DNA of 17,781 bases from Bacteroidales bacterium (GCA_021106665.1 JAIOTR010000181.1:1-17781), one strand, 5' to 3'; numbered from the stretch's first letter, positions 6,988-15,676 are shown. Numbers and translations: made by a program. Notes: generated from the letters alone by a model not told the origin.

Positions 6988-9951
6988 ATGGTAGGATCTG
7001 GTAAATCCATAAGACTTAGTAAAGCCGTGAAAGAATTTAATGTTGGAATGACAACCATCGTTGATTTTCTCGCTAATAAGGGTATTGAAATCTCAACAAA
7101 CCCTAACACTAAGCTTTCACCTGAGATGTACGATTTATTAGGCCAGGAATTTCAAGCAGAAAAAACTGTTAAAGAGGAAGCTGAAAAAATTGGCCTTGAT
7201 TATTCCGATCACGAGACGATTTCAATTGACGATAAGGTTTCTACAAAAAAGAAAGTCGACTTTGATGAAGAATTTGATGAGGTCTTTATCAAAGAAATAT
7301 CAATTAAAAAGGATAAGGAAGTTGAACCGGTACCTGAAGATGTTCCTAAGTCGGTTGAAAAATCAGTTGAAACTACCACCGAAAAAGAAATTGTTGAAGA
7401 AGCTGTAGAAAAACCAACCGAAACTGTTAAGGCGAAAAAGAAAGAGAAAAAAGAGATACCTGTAGATAAAAAGCCTGAAAAAAAGGAAACAGAAGAAAAG
7501 GATCAACCAAAAATTGAAGAGGAGACAGAACAGGAAACCAAACCAAAAGTGGTAGGTAAGATTGATCTTGGGAAGATCAATATGAAAACAAAACCGGTTA
7601 GAAAAACATCTACAGAAAAGAAAAAAGAAAAGGAAGAGAAAGGAAAGAAAGTAGCTGAGAAAACTAAAAAGGTAACTGAAGAAAAAACAGCTGAAGAAGT
7701 TGTTAAGAAAAAAGTTGCAGAGAAAGAACCTGATAAAATTCAGGACAAAGAGCCTGTTACAGATAAACCAGAACAGGATAATTTTATTAAAGCAAAAATT
7801 GAAAAGTTGAAGGGTCCCAAAATTCTTGACAAAATAGAGCTCCCGCCTAAAAAGAAAAAGTTTGAAAAAAAACCTGTTGCCTCATCAAAAGATGCTGATC
7901 AAATATCCAGGAAAAAAAGACGAAAAAGGATCAGGAAAAAACCGGAACAAGTCGATTCCAAATCAAAATCGAAAACTCAGGATGATAAACCAAGACAACA
8001 AAGGTTTAAAGATAAACGAACAAGAAAAGATAGGGAACGACCGGAAATATCTGAAGAAGATATTCAAAAACAAATAAAGGAAACTCTTGCAAAGTTAACC
8101 GGCGGTGGTAAATCCAAAGCAGCGAAATACCGTAAAGAAAAGCGTCAAACAGTTAGTGAGCAGAAACAAAAGGAATTAGATAAGATAGAGGAGGAAAAAA
8201 ATATTATAAAGGTAACCGAGTTTGTTACTGCCAATGAACTGGCAAGCATGATGGATGTACAAGTAAACGAAATCATTTCTACGTGTATGTCTTTGGGCCT
8301 TTTTGTTTCCATAAATCAAAGATTGGACGCAGAAACCTTAACGCTTGTTGCTGAGGAATTTGGATATCAAGTAGAGTTTGTAAGTGCAGATTTTCAAGAT
8401 GCAGTAATTGAGGAAGAGGAAGATGATGTTGAAGATTTGGAATCCCGTTCACCCATTGTAACTGTGATGGGTCATGTTGACCATGGAAAGACGAAACTTC
8501 TCGATTTTATAAGGAAAGCAAATGTAGTTGCCGGGGAGGCAGGTGGAATTACGCAGCATATCGGAGCCTATGAGTTTGCATTTGAAGGAGATAAAAGAAT
8601 AACTTTTCTTGATACACCAGGTCATGAAGCTTTTACTGCTATGCGTGCGAGAGGAGCTAAAGTGACAGATGTAGCCATTATTGTAATTGCTGCTGATGAC
8701 AATGTTATGCCTCAAACAAAAGAGGCCATAAATCATGCCCAGGCAGCCGGAGTTCCCATAGTTTTTGCTATCAATAAGATAGACAAATCCAACGCTAATC
8801 CTGAAAAAATAAAGGAAGAACTCTCTAAAATGAATATCCTGGTTGAAGATTGGGGCGGCAAATTTCAGAGCCAGGAAATTAGTGCCAAGCAAGGTGTTAA
8901 TATTGATGAGTTGCTGGAAAAAGTTTTACTTGAAGCTGAAATGCTTGATTTGAAAGCAAATCCGGATAAAATGGCCCATGGAACGGTGATAGAAAGTTCA
9001 TTAGACAAAGGTAGGGGTTATGTGGCAAAATTGCTGGTTCAGGATGGTACTATGAAAATAGGAGATATTGTTATTGCCGGTTCAACATTTGGAAGAGTTA
9101 AGGCAATGTACAATGAAAGAAACCAAAGAGTTAATATTGCCGGGCCTTCAACACCATTACTTTTATTAGGATTAAATGGAGCTCCTCAGGCAGGAGATGG
9201 TTTTAATATTCTAAAAGATGAAAAAGAAGCCAAAGCCATTGCCAATAAACGTTTACAATTACAACGTGAGCAGGGTTTACGTACCCAAAAACATATTACC
9301 CTTGATGAAATTGGAAGACGTATAGCAATTGGTGACTTTAAAGAATTGAATATAATTGTAAAAGGTGATGTGGATGGATCGATTGAGGCGCTTGCTGATT
9401 CATTATTAAAGCTTTCTAATGAACAAATTCAGGTTAATATAATTCATAAGTCGGTTGGCGCTGTATCTGAAACAGACGTAATGCTTGCGTCAGCATCTGA
9501 TGCCATTATCGTAGCTTTCCAGGTGCGTCCATCAGTCGGCGCTCGTAAACTTGCCGAACAGGAACAAATAGATATCAGGTTATACTCAATTATTTATCAG
9601 GCCATTGATGAAATTAAGTCTGCAATGGAAGGTATGTTGTCACCCGATATTGAAGAGAAAATTGTTTGCAACGTTGAAATCAGGGAAGTTTTCAAAATTA
9701 CCAAAGTGGGTTCAGTTGCCGGATGTATGGTGTTGGATGGTGTAATTACCAGAAATACCAGGGTAAGGGTAATTCGCGATGGTATTGTTGTATATACCGG
9801 ATCCCTTGGATCGCTTAAGCGATTTAAAGATGATGTGAAAGAAGTTAAAACGGGCTATGAATGTGGATTGAATATTGAAAATTTTAATGATATTAAAGTT
9901 GGCGATATCGTTGAGGGTTACGAAGAGGTAGAGGTTAAAAAGAAACTTTAA
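6988..9951 (+). CDS. infB: Translation initiation factor IF-2
   Basis: IF-2 is the GTPase that places initiator tRNA on the 30S subunit and promotes subunit joining. The protein has 987 residues. An IF2-N subdomain (about 5-40, SIRLSKAVKEFNVGMTTIVDFL) is followed by a long Lys/Glu-rich low-complexity linker (about 70-400) and a second N-type subdomain (about 408-465). The G domain carries all motifs: G1 GHVDHGKT (495-502), G2 region GGITQHIGAYEF, G3 DTPGH (542-546), G4 NKID (596-599) and G5 SAK (632-634). Domains II to IV follow and end in VGDIVEGYEEVEVKKKL. Long charged linkers are usual in Bacteroidota IF-2. The ATG at 6988 places the first subdomain correctly. It is the last gene of the operon and converges on the gene at 9989 with only 37 bp between them and no strong terminator. 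Confidence 0.98.
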   Translation: MVGSGKSIRLSKAVKEFNVGMTTIVDFLANKGIEISTNPNTKLSPEMYDLLGQEFQAEKTVKEEAEKIGLDYSDHETISIDDKVSTKKKVDFDEEFDEVFIKEISIKKDKEVEPVPEDVPKSVEKSVETTTEKEIVEEAVEKPTETVKAKKKEKKEIPVDKKPEKKETEEKDQPKIEEETEQETKPKVVGKIDLGKINMKTKPVRKTSTEKKKEKEEKGKKVAEKTKKVTEEKTAEEVVKKKVAEKEPDKIQDKEPVTDKPEQDNFIKAKIEKLKGPKILDKIELPPKKKKFEKKPVASSKDADQISRKKRRKRIRKKPEQVDSKSKSKTQDDKPRQQRFKDKRTRKDRERPEISEEDIQKQIKETLAKLTGGGKSKAAKYRKEKRQTVSEQKQKELDKIEEEKNIIKVTEFVTANELASMMDVQVNEIISTCMSLGLFVSINQRLDAETLTLVAEEFGYQVEFVSADFQDAVIEEEEDDVEDLESRSPIVTVMGHVDHGKTKLLDFIRKANVVAGEAGGITQHIGAYEFAFEGDKRITFLDTPGHEAFTAMRARGAKVTDVAIIVIAADDNVMPQTKEAINHAQAAGVPIVFAINKIDKSNANPEKIKEELSKMNILVEDWGGKFQSQEISAKQGVNIDELLEKVLLEAEMLDLKANPDKMAHGTVIESSLDKGRGYVAKLLVQDGTMKIGDIVIAGSTFGRVKAMYNERNQRVNIAGPSTPLLLLGLNGAPQAGDGFNILKDEKEAKAIANKRLQLQREQGLRTQKHITLDEIGRRIAIGDFKELNIIVKGDVDGSIEALADSLLKLSNEQIQVNIIHKSVGAVSETDVMLASASDAIIVAFQVRPSVGARKLAEQEQIDIRLYSIIYQAIDEIKSAMEGMLSPDIEEKIVCNVEIREVFKITKVGSVAGCMVLDGVITRNTRVRVIRDGIVVYTGSLGSLKRFKDDVKEVKTGYECGLNIENFNDIKVGDIVEGYEEVEVKKKL

Positions 9952-9988
9952 AATTTCTTCAATCCCAAAAATCATCTAATACGTAGTA

Positions 9989-11203
9989 TTATCCTATCAT
10001 ACGTTTCTTTCTAATAAAGAATATATTTATCAGGAGGAATATTAGTGTACTGAATCCTACTATTCTAAGAATGTATGTCCTGTAAATATCAATTTCAGGT
10101 AATGATTGTTCCGGAGGTTTTAATTCATCTGAACGACAGACTGGATTTAAATAATAAATTTGCTGAAAAGAGAATTTAATTTCTGCTCTTATATAGGTAT
10201 CGCTATCTTTTAAAACATAAAATGTTTTATTGGAATTATTAATCTTCTTCTGTAATTGGCCTCCCTGTCCAATGAATTTTATTTCTTCAGCTATAGAGTC
10301 CACTTCTAGAAATATTGTGTCGGAAATAATCTTAAATTTCATCAATTTCTGAAGAACCTTGATCCTTTCAATTTTATTGGCAAGAGACTCGTTAAAATTT
10401 AAATAAATACTCGCACCAAAAGACTTTCCCATTTTCAATGATGTTAGAATATCATCTCTGTTCAATGTAGGTGAATTTATAAAAGTACAATGACGTCCCA
10501 ATTCATTTGGATTAGAAACATCATGGGCATCGTCATTTCCTATGATAGTAACGTATTTCCCTGATGAAAGCGCTGCATCCCAATGTTCTAAAGATATACT
10601 ATAGTTGTTCAGAACTTCAATCCCATCATAATTCAATAATAATTCCATTTCTTTTAATGAATAACCATTCCATAATTTAGGGTGTGCAATATAAACCAGT
10701 TCATTTTCCTTTTTGAGTAAATTTAAAACATGCTGCTTGTTGTGAATAGATTGAAATAACGGATAGTCTGTCCACAATATTTTTTTTGCACCTAATAAAA
10801 TCTGGTGACTTTTTTTAATTCCATAACCATGTTCGTACACTGGAATATAATCCGCTCGATCTTTACGGAACTTGTCGATCTTTTGATAAGGTGAAGTTGC
10901 AATTATGTCGTAATGCAGACTTTTGTATACATCATAAATTGCTTTGTTGGTATTACCCCGCCCTGATGTTAAACCCATCCATGCATATGATTGAACTTGA
11001 AAATTAGATTTTCTCCAATGTGTACTGTCAATATGCTGGTAGGGATTATAAAAAATATCTCCTGTAAAAGGATGCGCTGGTTTGAATTTATAAACCGGAC
11101 AAGTGATATATTTAACTGCAAAAAATAGCAATAGAGCCAATATAAGGTAAAGCAGCGCCTTAGCAATTACTTTTATTATTAGAAAAATATTTTGAAAAAG
11201 CAT
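9989..11203 (-). CDS. Membrane-anchored PHP-like (phosphoesterase-fold) protein
   Basis: This 404-residue protein has one membrane helix near each end (about 11-32 and 377-398), leaving about 345 residues between them. The middle resembles the PHP domain, a metal-dependent phosphoesterase fold: YEHGYG (123-128), VYIAHP (170-175) and GNDDAHD (222-228) contain His and Asp residues at plausible metal-ligand positions. However, the first strand motif, usually HxHS, reads QVQS (69-72), and a later His position reads Q107 in SPYQKI. The region after 265 looks like an extra beta-rich domain and I do not recognise it. Activity is therefore uncertain: it may be a pseudoenzyme or use fewer metals. It is a single gene, convergent with infB and divergent from the regulator at 11624. 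The substrate is unknown. Confidence 0.7.
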   Translation of the reverse strand: MLFQNIFLIIKVIAKALLYLILALLLFFAVKYITCPVYKFKPAHPFTGDIFYNPYQHIDSTHWRKSNFQVQSYAWMGLTSGRGNTNKAIYDVYKSLHYDIIATSPYQKIDKFRKDRADYIPVYEHGYGIKKSHQILLGAKKILWTDYPLFQSIHNKQHVLNLLKKENELVYIAHPKLWNGYSLKEMELLLNYDGIEVLNNYSISLEHWDAALSSGKYVTIIGNDDAHDVSNPNELGRHCTFINSPTLNRDDILTSLKMGKSFGASIYLNFNESLANKIERIKVLQKLMKFKIISDTIFLEVDSIAEEIKFIGQGGQLQKKINNSNKTFYVLKDSDTYIRAEIKFSFQQIYYLNPVCRSDELKPPEQSLPEIDIYRTYILRIVGFSTLIFLLINIFFIRKKRMIG

Positions 11204-11220
11204 TTATATAATTGAAAAAG

Positions 11221-11228
11221 CAAAATTA
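11221..11228 (-). promoter_or_regulatory. Promoter -7 element of the PHP-like gene
   Basis: The minus strand reads TAATTTTG, an exact TAnnTTTG match 18 bp before the start codon at 11203. No TTG is found at 17-20 nt upstream. The leader would be only about 10 nt. Confidence 0.45.
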
Positions 11229-11454
11229 GTAATTAAACACAAAGTCATTGAGAATAATTAGTGTGTAATTCTAATATTGTATTCCACATTTGATTTGAAG
11301 TTTCAAAATGAACTTTTACAATTCCTTTTCTAATATTGGGAAATTTTTATAAAATAAGTTTTGGTGTTTTGAAATTCCTTTTCTATTATAAATTTATATG
11401 AAACAAATAGTTATGATTCTTCGTAATATCCAGTAATTTTCTTGAGTTTGGGTT

Positions 11455-11589
11455 ATGTTGGTTTGTAAAAGTTTGAACTGTAAGGATATAGAAAAAGAAA
11501 GTAAAATATCCGATAATTTTTCGAGTAAAATGAAGGCAAAAGAAACGGATTTAAGAAAAAAAATTCTCAAAATGGGAAACATTGATTAA
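11455..11589 (+). CDS. Possible small protein, 44 aa, unknown
   Basis: An open frame runs from the ATG at 11455 to the TAA at 11587-11589. It begins MLVCKSLNCKD and ends LRKKILKMGNID. It is rich in Lys, Glu, Asp and Ser and looks like a soluble, helical, charged protein; it has two Cys close together (C4, C9). I recognise no family. In this AT-rich gap a 44-codon frame with so few Phe, Ile and Tyr codons is suggestive but not proof of coding. It ends 34 bp before the sigma-54 regulator on the same strand, so it could be a leader peptide, a small co-transcribed partner or chance. I saw no good promoter before it. Confidence 0.3.
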   Translation: MLVCKSLNCKDIEKESKISDNFSSKMKAKETDLRKKILKMGNID

Positions 11590-11596
11590 AATTTTG

Positions 11597-11604
11597 TAAA
11601 TTCG
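11597..11604 (+). promoter_or_regulatory. Weak -7-like element before the sigma-54 regulator
   Basis: TAAATTCG differs from TAnnTTTG at one position and lies 19 bp before the ATG at 11624. There is no well-placed TTG upstream. The assignment is tentative. Confidence 0.25.
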
Positions 11605-11623
11605 AATCGAAAAAGTTGCTTAT

Positions 11624-12967
11624 ATGAATTCTTTTAAGATTTTTGTTGTTGAAGATGACCCTTTGTATGGAGAGATGCTGAAATACCATTTATCTCTTAA
11701 TCCGGATAATGAGGTTTATAAATTTGAGACAGGTACTGAATGTATAAAGAACTTGTATCAAGGGCCTTCCCTGATTTCACTCGACTATTCACTTCCGGAT
11801 ATGTCTGGGTTTGAAGTTATCAAAAAAGTAAAAGAGTTTAATCAGGATATTCCCATTGTTATTGTTTCTGGGCAGGAGGATGTGGCAACGGCTGTGAAAT
11901 TATTAAAAGAGGGCGCCTACGATTATTTTGTTAAGGATGAAGATACAAAAGAACGGTTATGGAACACACTAAAAAATATTAAAGAGCGACTTGAGTTAAA
12001 AGAAGAGATTAACGTTTTAAAAGAGGAGATAGGTAAAAAATATGAATTTAAAAAAATCATAAAGGGAAACAGCCCTGCTATAAAACAAATCTTTAAACTC
12101 ATTGAAAAGGCAACTCAAACCAACATTACTGTATCGCTTTACGGTGAAACCGGAACAGGAAAAGAACTTGTTGCAAAAGCAATTCATTATAACTCTGTAA
12201 GAACCAAATTTTCATTTGTCCCGATTAATGTAACAGCCATTCCAGGCGAATTAATTGAAAGTGAGTTTTTTGGTCATGAGAAAGGGGCGTTTACCGGCGC
12301 TAATGTACGTAAAATCGGAAAGTTCGAATTGGCAAATAGAGGAACTATCTTCCTGGATGAAATTGGCGAGATGGACATTAGTATGCAGGCAAAGCTATTG
12401 CGTGTTATTCAAGAGAAAGAATTATACAGGGTAGGGGGAAATAAACCAGTAAAATTCGATGCCAGGGTTATTGTTGCAACCAATAGGAACCTCGCAAAAG
12501 AAGTTCAAAAAGGAAACTTCAGGGAGGATCTATATTACAGGTTGTTGGGATTACCCATTGAAATCCCGCCACTGCGATACCGCGGTAATGATATACTTAT
12601 TCTTGCAAAGTTTTTTGTTGATGACTTTTGTAAGGAGAATAAAATGAACAAGCTGGATATCTCTACGAAAGCGCAGGAAAAACTGTTGAAATATCCATTT
12701 CCGGGTAATGTTAGGGAATTAAAAGCTGTTATGGAATTAGCTTGTGTATTAACCAATAGCGAGCATATTGATGAAGATCATGTCACATTTAATTCAACAA
12801 ATGAAAAAAGTGATTTTCTCCTGGAAGAGGATACATTGGAGGGTTATGTAAAGAAAATAGTAAAATTTTATCTGCAGAAGTATAACAACAATGTAATGGT
12901 TGTTGCGAAAAAACTCGATATTGGGAAGTCTACCATTTATAGGATGCTAAAGAACAATGAAATTTAA
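11624..12967 (+). CDS. NtrC-family sigma-54-dependent response regulator
   Basis: This 447-residue protein would, once phosphorylated, open promoters held by sigma-54 RNA polymerase. The receiver domain (about 1-120) has the acidic pair D11/D12, the phospho-acceptor D54 in SLDYSLPDMSG, S82 and K104. A coiled linker (about 115-145) leads to the AAA+ domain: Walker A GETGTGK (174-180), the sigma-54-contacting loop GAFTGA (221-226), Walker B TIFLDE (241-246), sensor I ATNRN (285-289), an arginine-finger region EDLYYRL (301-307) and PGNVREL. The C-terminus (about 415-447) is a Fis-type helix-turn-helix, ending VAKKLDIGKSTIYRMLKNNEI. All key residues are present, so it should be functional if the cell has RpoN. 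No histidine kinase is adjacent; an HPt gene follows 247 bp downstream on the same strand. Its target genes are unknown. Confidence 0.95.
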   Translation: MNSFKIFVVEDDPLYGEMLKYHLSLNPDNEVYKFETGTECIKNLYQGPSLISLDYSLPDMSGFEVIKKVKEFNQDIPIVIVSGQEDVATAVKLLKEGAYDYFVKDEDTKERLWNTLKNIKERLELKEEINVLKEEIGKKYEFKKIIKGNSPAIKQIFKLIEKATQTNITVSLYGETGTGKELVAKAIHYNSVRTKFSFVPINVTAIPGELIESEFFGHEKGAFTGANVRKIGKFELANRGTIFLDEIGEMDISMQAKLLRVIQEKELYRVGGNKPVKFDARVIVATNRNLAKEVQKGNFREDLYYRLLGLPIEIPPLRYRGNDILILAKFFVDDFCKENKMNKLDISTKAQEKLLKYPFPGNVRELKAVMELACVLTNSEHIDEDHVTFNSTNEKSDFLLEEDTLEGYVKKIVKFYLQKYNNNVMVVAKKLDIGKSTIYRMLKNNEI

Positions 12968-13214
12968 TTATAAACATTTCACTGTTAAAATTTTCTATCT
13001 CCACCCTAAATTTTAGCTTAAAAATTATTGTAATTTCCAAATTTTAAATTGCTTTTTCAAATAGAGAATTTTTTAATTTGATAAATTCATATTAAATTCT
13101 TTATCTACAGGCATTTGAAGATATGGTATAAAAGTTGATACCAAAGTTAGGCATTGAAACACAAGTAAAATTTAAATAAATAACCACCAAAAATATTATT
13201 AAAATTACGTGCCA

Positions 13215-13607
13215 ATGGATTCTAAAAAACTGTTTGATTTAACAAATCTAAATGAGATGCTCGGGGGAGACCAGCAAGCTATTTACCAAATGGTCAAAAT
13301 TTTTCTTCAGGCGACTCCTGAAAGTTTAAGTGAGCTCAATAAATGCTTCCAGAAGAATGATCTTGATGGTGTTAGTAAATTGGCACATAAATTAAAATCA
13401 TCAGTAGATATTTTCTGCATCAATGACATTAAACAAGATATCAGAAGGCTTGAAAATAATACCAGGGATAATATAAATATAGACGAAGTTCCTGAGCTGG
13501 TCTCAAAACTAAATACTATTCTAAATCTTTCTATAGAGCAAGTTAAAGGAGAAAAGGATAATCTTAATAAACAATTATTCGAGAACGAAAAAGCAGCCAA
13601 AGCCTGA
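13215..13607 (+). CDS. HPt (histidine phosphotransfer) domain protein
   Basis: This 130-residue, all-helical protein should carry a phosphoryl group between receiver domains in a phosphorelay. The phospho-accepting site is H58 in LAHKLKSSVDIF, matching the HPt pattern HxLKxSS. LNEMLGGDQQAIYQMVKIFLQATPESLSELN (about 12-42) is the typical first part of the domain. The last 30 residues are Lys/Glu/Asn-rich and probably a flexible helical tail. I chose the ATG at 13215; a GTG two codons upstream (13209) is also possible. It follows the sigma-54 regulator after 247 bp of AT-rich DNA. As a stand-alone HPt it suggests a hybrid kinase elsewhere. Its stop codon directly touches that of the carboxyltransferase gene on the other strand. 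Confidence 0.88.
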   Translation: MDSKKLFDLTNLNEMLGGDQQAIYQMVKIFLQATPESLSELNKCFQKNDLDGVSKLAHKLKSSVDIFCINDIKQDIRRLENNTRDNINIDEVPELVSKLNTILNLSIEQVKGEKDNLNKQLFENEKAAKA

Positions 13608-15143
13608 TTACAAAGGAATATTTCCGTGTTTCTTAGCAGGGTGTGATTTTGCTTTATTTTGAGTCATTTCCAAAGCTTGTATAATTTTAAACCTCGTCTG
13701 TTTCGGATAAATAATTTCATCAACATAACCTAAGGCCGCTGCTTTGTAAGGGCTGGCAAATGTTTTCTTGTAATCTTCAACAGCTTTCTTTTTATCCTCT
13801 GGATTCAATTTATCCCTGAAAATAATGTTTATTGCGCCTTCAGGCCCCATAACGGCAATTTCAGCAGTGGGATAAGCAAAATTAACATCAGCTCCAATAT
13901 GTTTGCTCGACATCACATCATAAGCGCCTCCATATGCTTTTCTGGTAATTAAGGTAATTTTCGGTACCGTTGCTTCAGCAAAAGCGTATAGTAATTTTGC
14001 TCCATGCTTGATGATACCTCCAAATTCCTGCGCAGTTCCGGGTAAAAATCCTGGTACATCAACAAAAGTTACCAATGGAATATTAAATGCATCACAGAAT
14101 CTGACAAATCGTGCACCTTTTACTGAAGAATTTATATCCAATACACCGGCAAGGTTACCGGGCTGGTTAGCAACAATTCCTATTGACCTGCCACCCATTC
14201 TGGCAAATCCAATAATAATATTTTGCGCATAATATGGCATCACTTCAAAGAAATTATTTTCATCCACAACAGTGGAGATAATCTCTTTCATGTCGTAAGG
14301 TTTGTTCGGATCATCGGGTACAATTGTCTGAAGTTTTTCATCTTCCCTGTGTATATCATCCGTACAGGGTTTCATGGGAGGATCTTCAAGGTTGTTGGAT
14401 GGAATAAAGCTTAACAATTCCCTAATCATCATCATGGCTTGCTCATCGTCATCAGCTACAAGATGTGCAACCCCACTTTTTGAGTTATGGGTCATAGCTC
14501 CCCCAAGATCTTCTTTTGTAACCTCTTCGTGTGTTACCGTTTTTATCACATCAGGCCCGGTAACAAACATATAGCTGGTGTTTTTAACCATTAAAATAAA
14601 ATCGGTAATGGCTGGTGAGTATACGGCACCCCCTGCACAAGGGCCCAATACAGCAGAAATTTGAGGCACAACACCCGATGAAATTGTATTTAGGTAAAAT
14701 ATATCGGCATAACCTGCAAGACTTTCAACACCTTCCTGAATTCTAGCGCCTCCCGAATCATTCAAGCCAATAACAGGAGCGCCCATTTTTAGTGCAAGAT
14801 CCATTATTTTTATGATCTTATCAGCATTTGCCCGGCTTAATGTTCCGCCGAATACTGTAAAATCCTGGGCAAATAGGTAAACCAGCCTTCCGTCTATTTT
14901 ACCATATCCAGCAACTACACCATCACCGAGAATTTTATTTTTATCGATACCAAAATCAGTTGCACGGTGGGTTACGAATTTATCAACTTCTACAAATGTT
15001 TCCGGATCCAATAAATCCTTAATCCTTTCTCTCGACGTTTTGCGTCCGGCTTTATGTTGCCTGTCAATTCTTTCTTTTCCGCCACCTACTTCAGCAATTT
15101 TATTTCTTTCTTCAAATTGTTTGAATTTATCTTCTAATGACAT
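13608..15143 (-). CDS. Acyl-CoA carboxylase carboxyltransferase subunit (propionyl-CoA type)
   Basis: This subunit moves the carboxyl group from carboxybiotin to an acyl-CoA, most likely propionyl-CoA, giving methylmalonyl-CoA. The 511 residues hold two crotonase-like halves. Glycine-rich acyl/biotin-site motifs include NDSGGARIQEG (128-138), GPCAGGAVYSPA (167-178) and RKAYGGAYDVM (401-411). D409 in GGAYDVM is the residue I associate with propionyl-CoA preference in actinobacterial enzymes; this is from memory. A methylmalonyl-CoA decarboxylase alpha subunit has the same fold, but the decarboxylase membrane subunit is absent here, and a biotin carboxylase gene in the same operon favours a carboxylase. 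It is the last gene of the three-gene operon, 26 bp after the carrier gene, and the stops of this gene and the HPt gene are directly adjacent. Confidence 0.95.
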   Translation of the reverse strand: MSLEDKFKQFEERNKIAEVGGGKERIDRQHKAGRKTSRERIKDLLDPETFVEVDKFVTHRATDFGIDKNKILGDGVVAGYGKIDGRLVYLFAQDFTVFGGTLSRANADKIIKIMDLALKMGAPVIGLNDSGGARIQEGVESLAGYADIFYLNTISSGVVPQISAVLGPCAGGAVYSPAITDFILMVKNTSYMFVTGPDVIKTVTHEEVTKEDLGGAMTHNSKSGVAHLVADDDEQAMMMIRELLSFIPSNNLEDPPMKPCTDDIHREDEKLQTIVPDDPNKPYDMKEIISTVVDENNFFEVMPYYAQNIIIGFARMGGRSIGIVANQPGNLAGVLDINSSVKGARFVRFCDAFNIPLVTFVDVPGFLPGTAQEFGGIIKHGAKLLYAFAEATVPKITLITRKAYGGAYDVMSSKHIGADVNFAYPTAEIAVMGPEGAINIIFRDKLNPEDKKKAVEDYKKTFASPYKAAALGYVDEIIYPKQTRFKIIQALEMTQNKAKSHPAKKHGNIPL

Positions 15144-15169
15144 AATAAATTAAATTTTGATTCTGATTG

Positions 15170-15676
15170 TTATTCAACAATAATTAAAGGTTGGTTTCCG
15201 TCGATGATATCTCCTTCTTTAACCATTACATTTTTTATTACACGGTCTCTCTTAACTTTATATTCACTTTCCATTTTCATAGCAGAAATAATGATAACTG
15301 TATCACCTGCTTTTACTTTATCGCCGGTCTTAACAAGAATTTTAACAACTTTGCCCGGCATAGGTGAAGAAATTGCATCATCATCATCCATGTCATCATC
15401 TTTTCTGCTTCTGAGGTATTTGGCTTCAGCATCGAGGATACTTATATCGTATGAATTATATAATGTATTAATGATGTAGGTTTTAGGTTCTTTACCACGG
15501 ACTAATTCAACATTGAATGATTTATTTTTATAAAGAACCGAATAAACCCCTTTTTCAACCATAGCCACATCAACGTTGTAGATTTTACCATCAATGGATA
15601 CCTGATATTTATTCTCTTCCTTGCCAAGCAACTCTACGTTTGAAGATTTCCCGTCAATATTAATTTCTAAAGCCAT
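15170..15676 (-). CDS. Biotin carboxyl carrier protein of acyl-CoA carboxylase
   Basis: This 168-residue protein carries the biotin that shuttles CO2 between the biotin carboxylase and the carboxyltransferase. The C-terminal biotinyl domain (about 102-168) begins SSPMPGKVVKILVKTGDKV and has the biotinylation motif AMKM with K134. The N-terminal about 85 residues form a beta-rich domain likely to dock to the partner subunits. The linker is unusual: KDDDMDDDD (92-100), a short acidic run encoded by repeated GAT codons, where many carriers have an Ala/Pro hinge. The gene lies 16 bp downstream of the biotin carboxylase gene and 26 bp upstream of the carboxyltransferase gene, so all three are one operon. 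Confidence 0.93.
   Translation of the reverse strand: MALEINIDGKSSNVELLGKEENKYQVSIDGKIYNVDVAMVEKGVYSVLYKNKSFNVELVRGKEPKTYIINTLYNSYDISILDAEAKYLRSRKDDDMDDDDAISSPMPGKVVKILVKTGDKVKAGDTVIIISAMKMESEYKVKRDRVIKNVMVKEGDIIDGNQPLIIVE

Larger units (their letters stand above)
11204..11623. other. 420-bp divergent intergenic region
   Basis: This gap lies between two divergent genes and is very AT-rich. It contains a -7 element for the minus-strand gene (11221-11228), a 13-bp direct repeat AATTCCTTTTCTA (11320-11332 and 11373-11385), a possible 44-codon ORF (11455-11589) and a weak -7-like site for the regulator (11597-11604). I saw no tRNA, sigma-54 -24/-12 site or strong hairpin. Confidence 0.5.

Noticed and set aside
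9977..9991. Small inverted repeat TAATAC/GTATTA between infB and the PHP-like gene, considered as a terminator
   Set aside because: The stem is 6 bp and AT-rich, overlaps a stop codon and has no proper U-run on either side.
11394..11582. 62-codon minus-strand ORF in the gap before the regulator
   Set aside because: Its Phe/Ile/Leu-rich composition is what the reverse of an AT-rich region gives. It overlaps the better plus-strand candidate and shows no family features.
13124..13139. Sigma-54-like site TGGTATAAAAGTTGAT before the HPt gene
   Set aside because: The spacing fits a -24/-12 promoter, but the essential GC of the -12 box is GA and two further consensus C positions are T. It is too weak in AT-rich DNA.
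13608..15143. Methylmalonyl-CoA decarboxylase alpha subunit as the product
   Set aside because: Same fold, but the membrane decarboxylase subunit is missing here and a biotin carboxylase gene is in the operon, so a carboxylase is the better reading.
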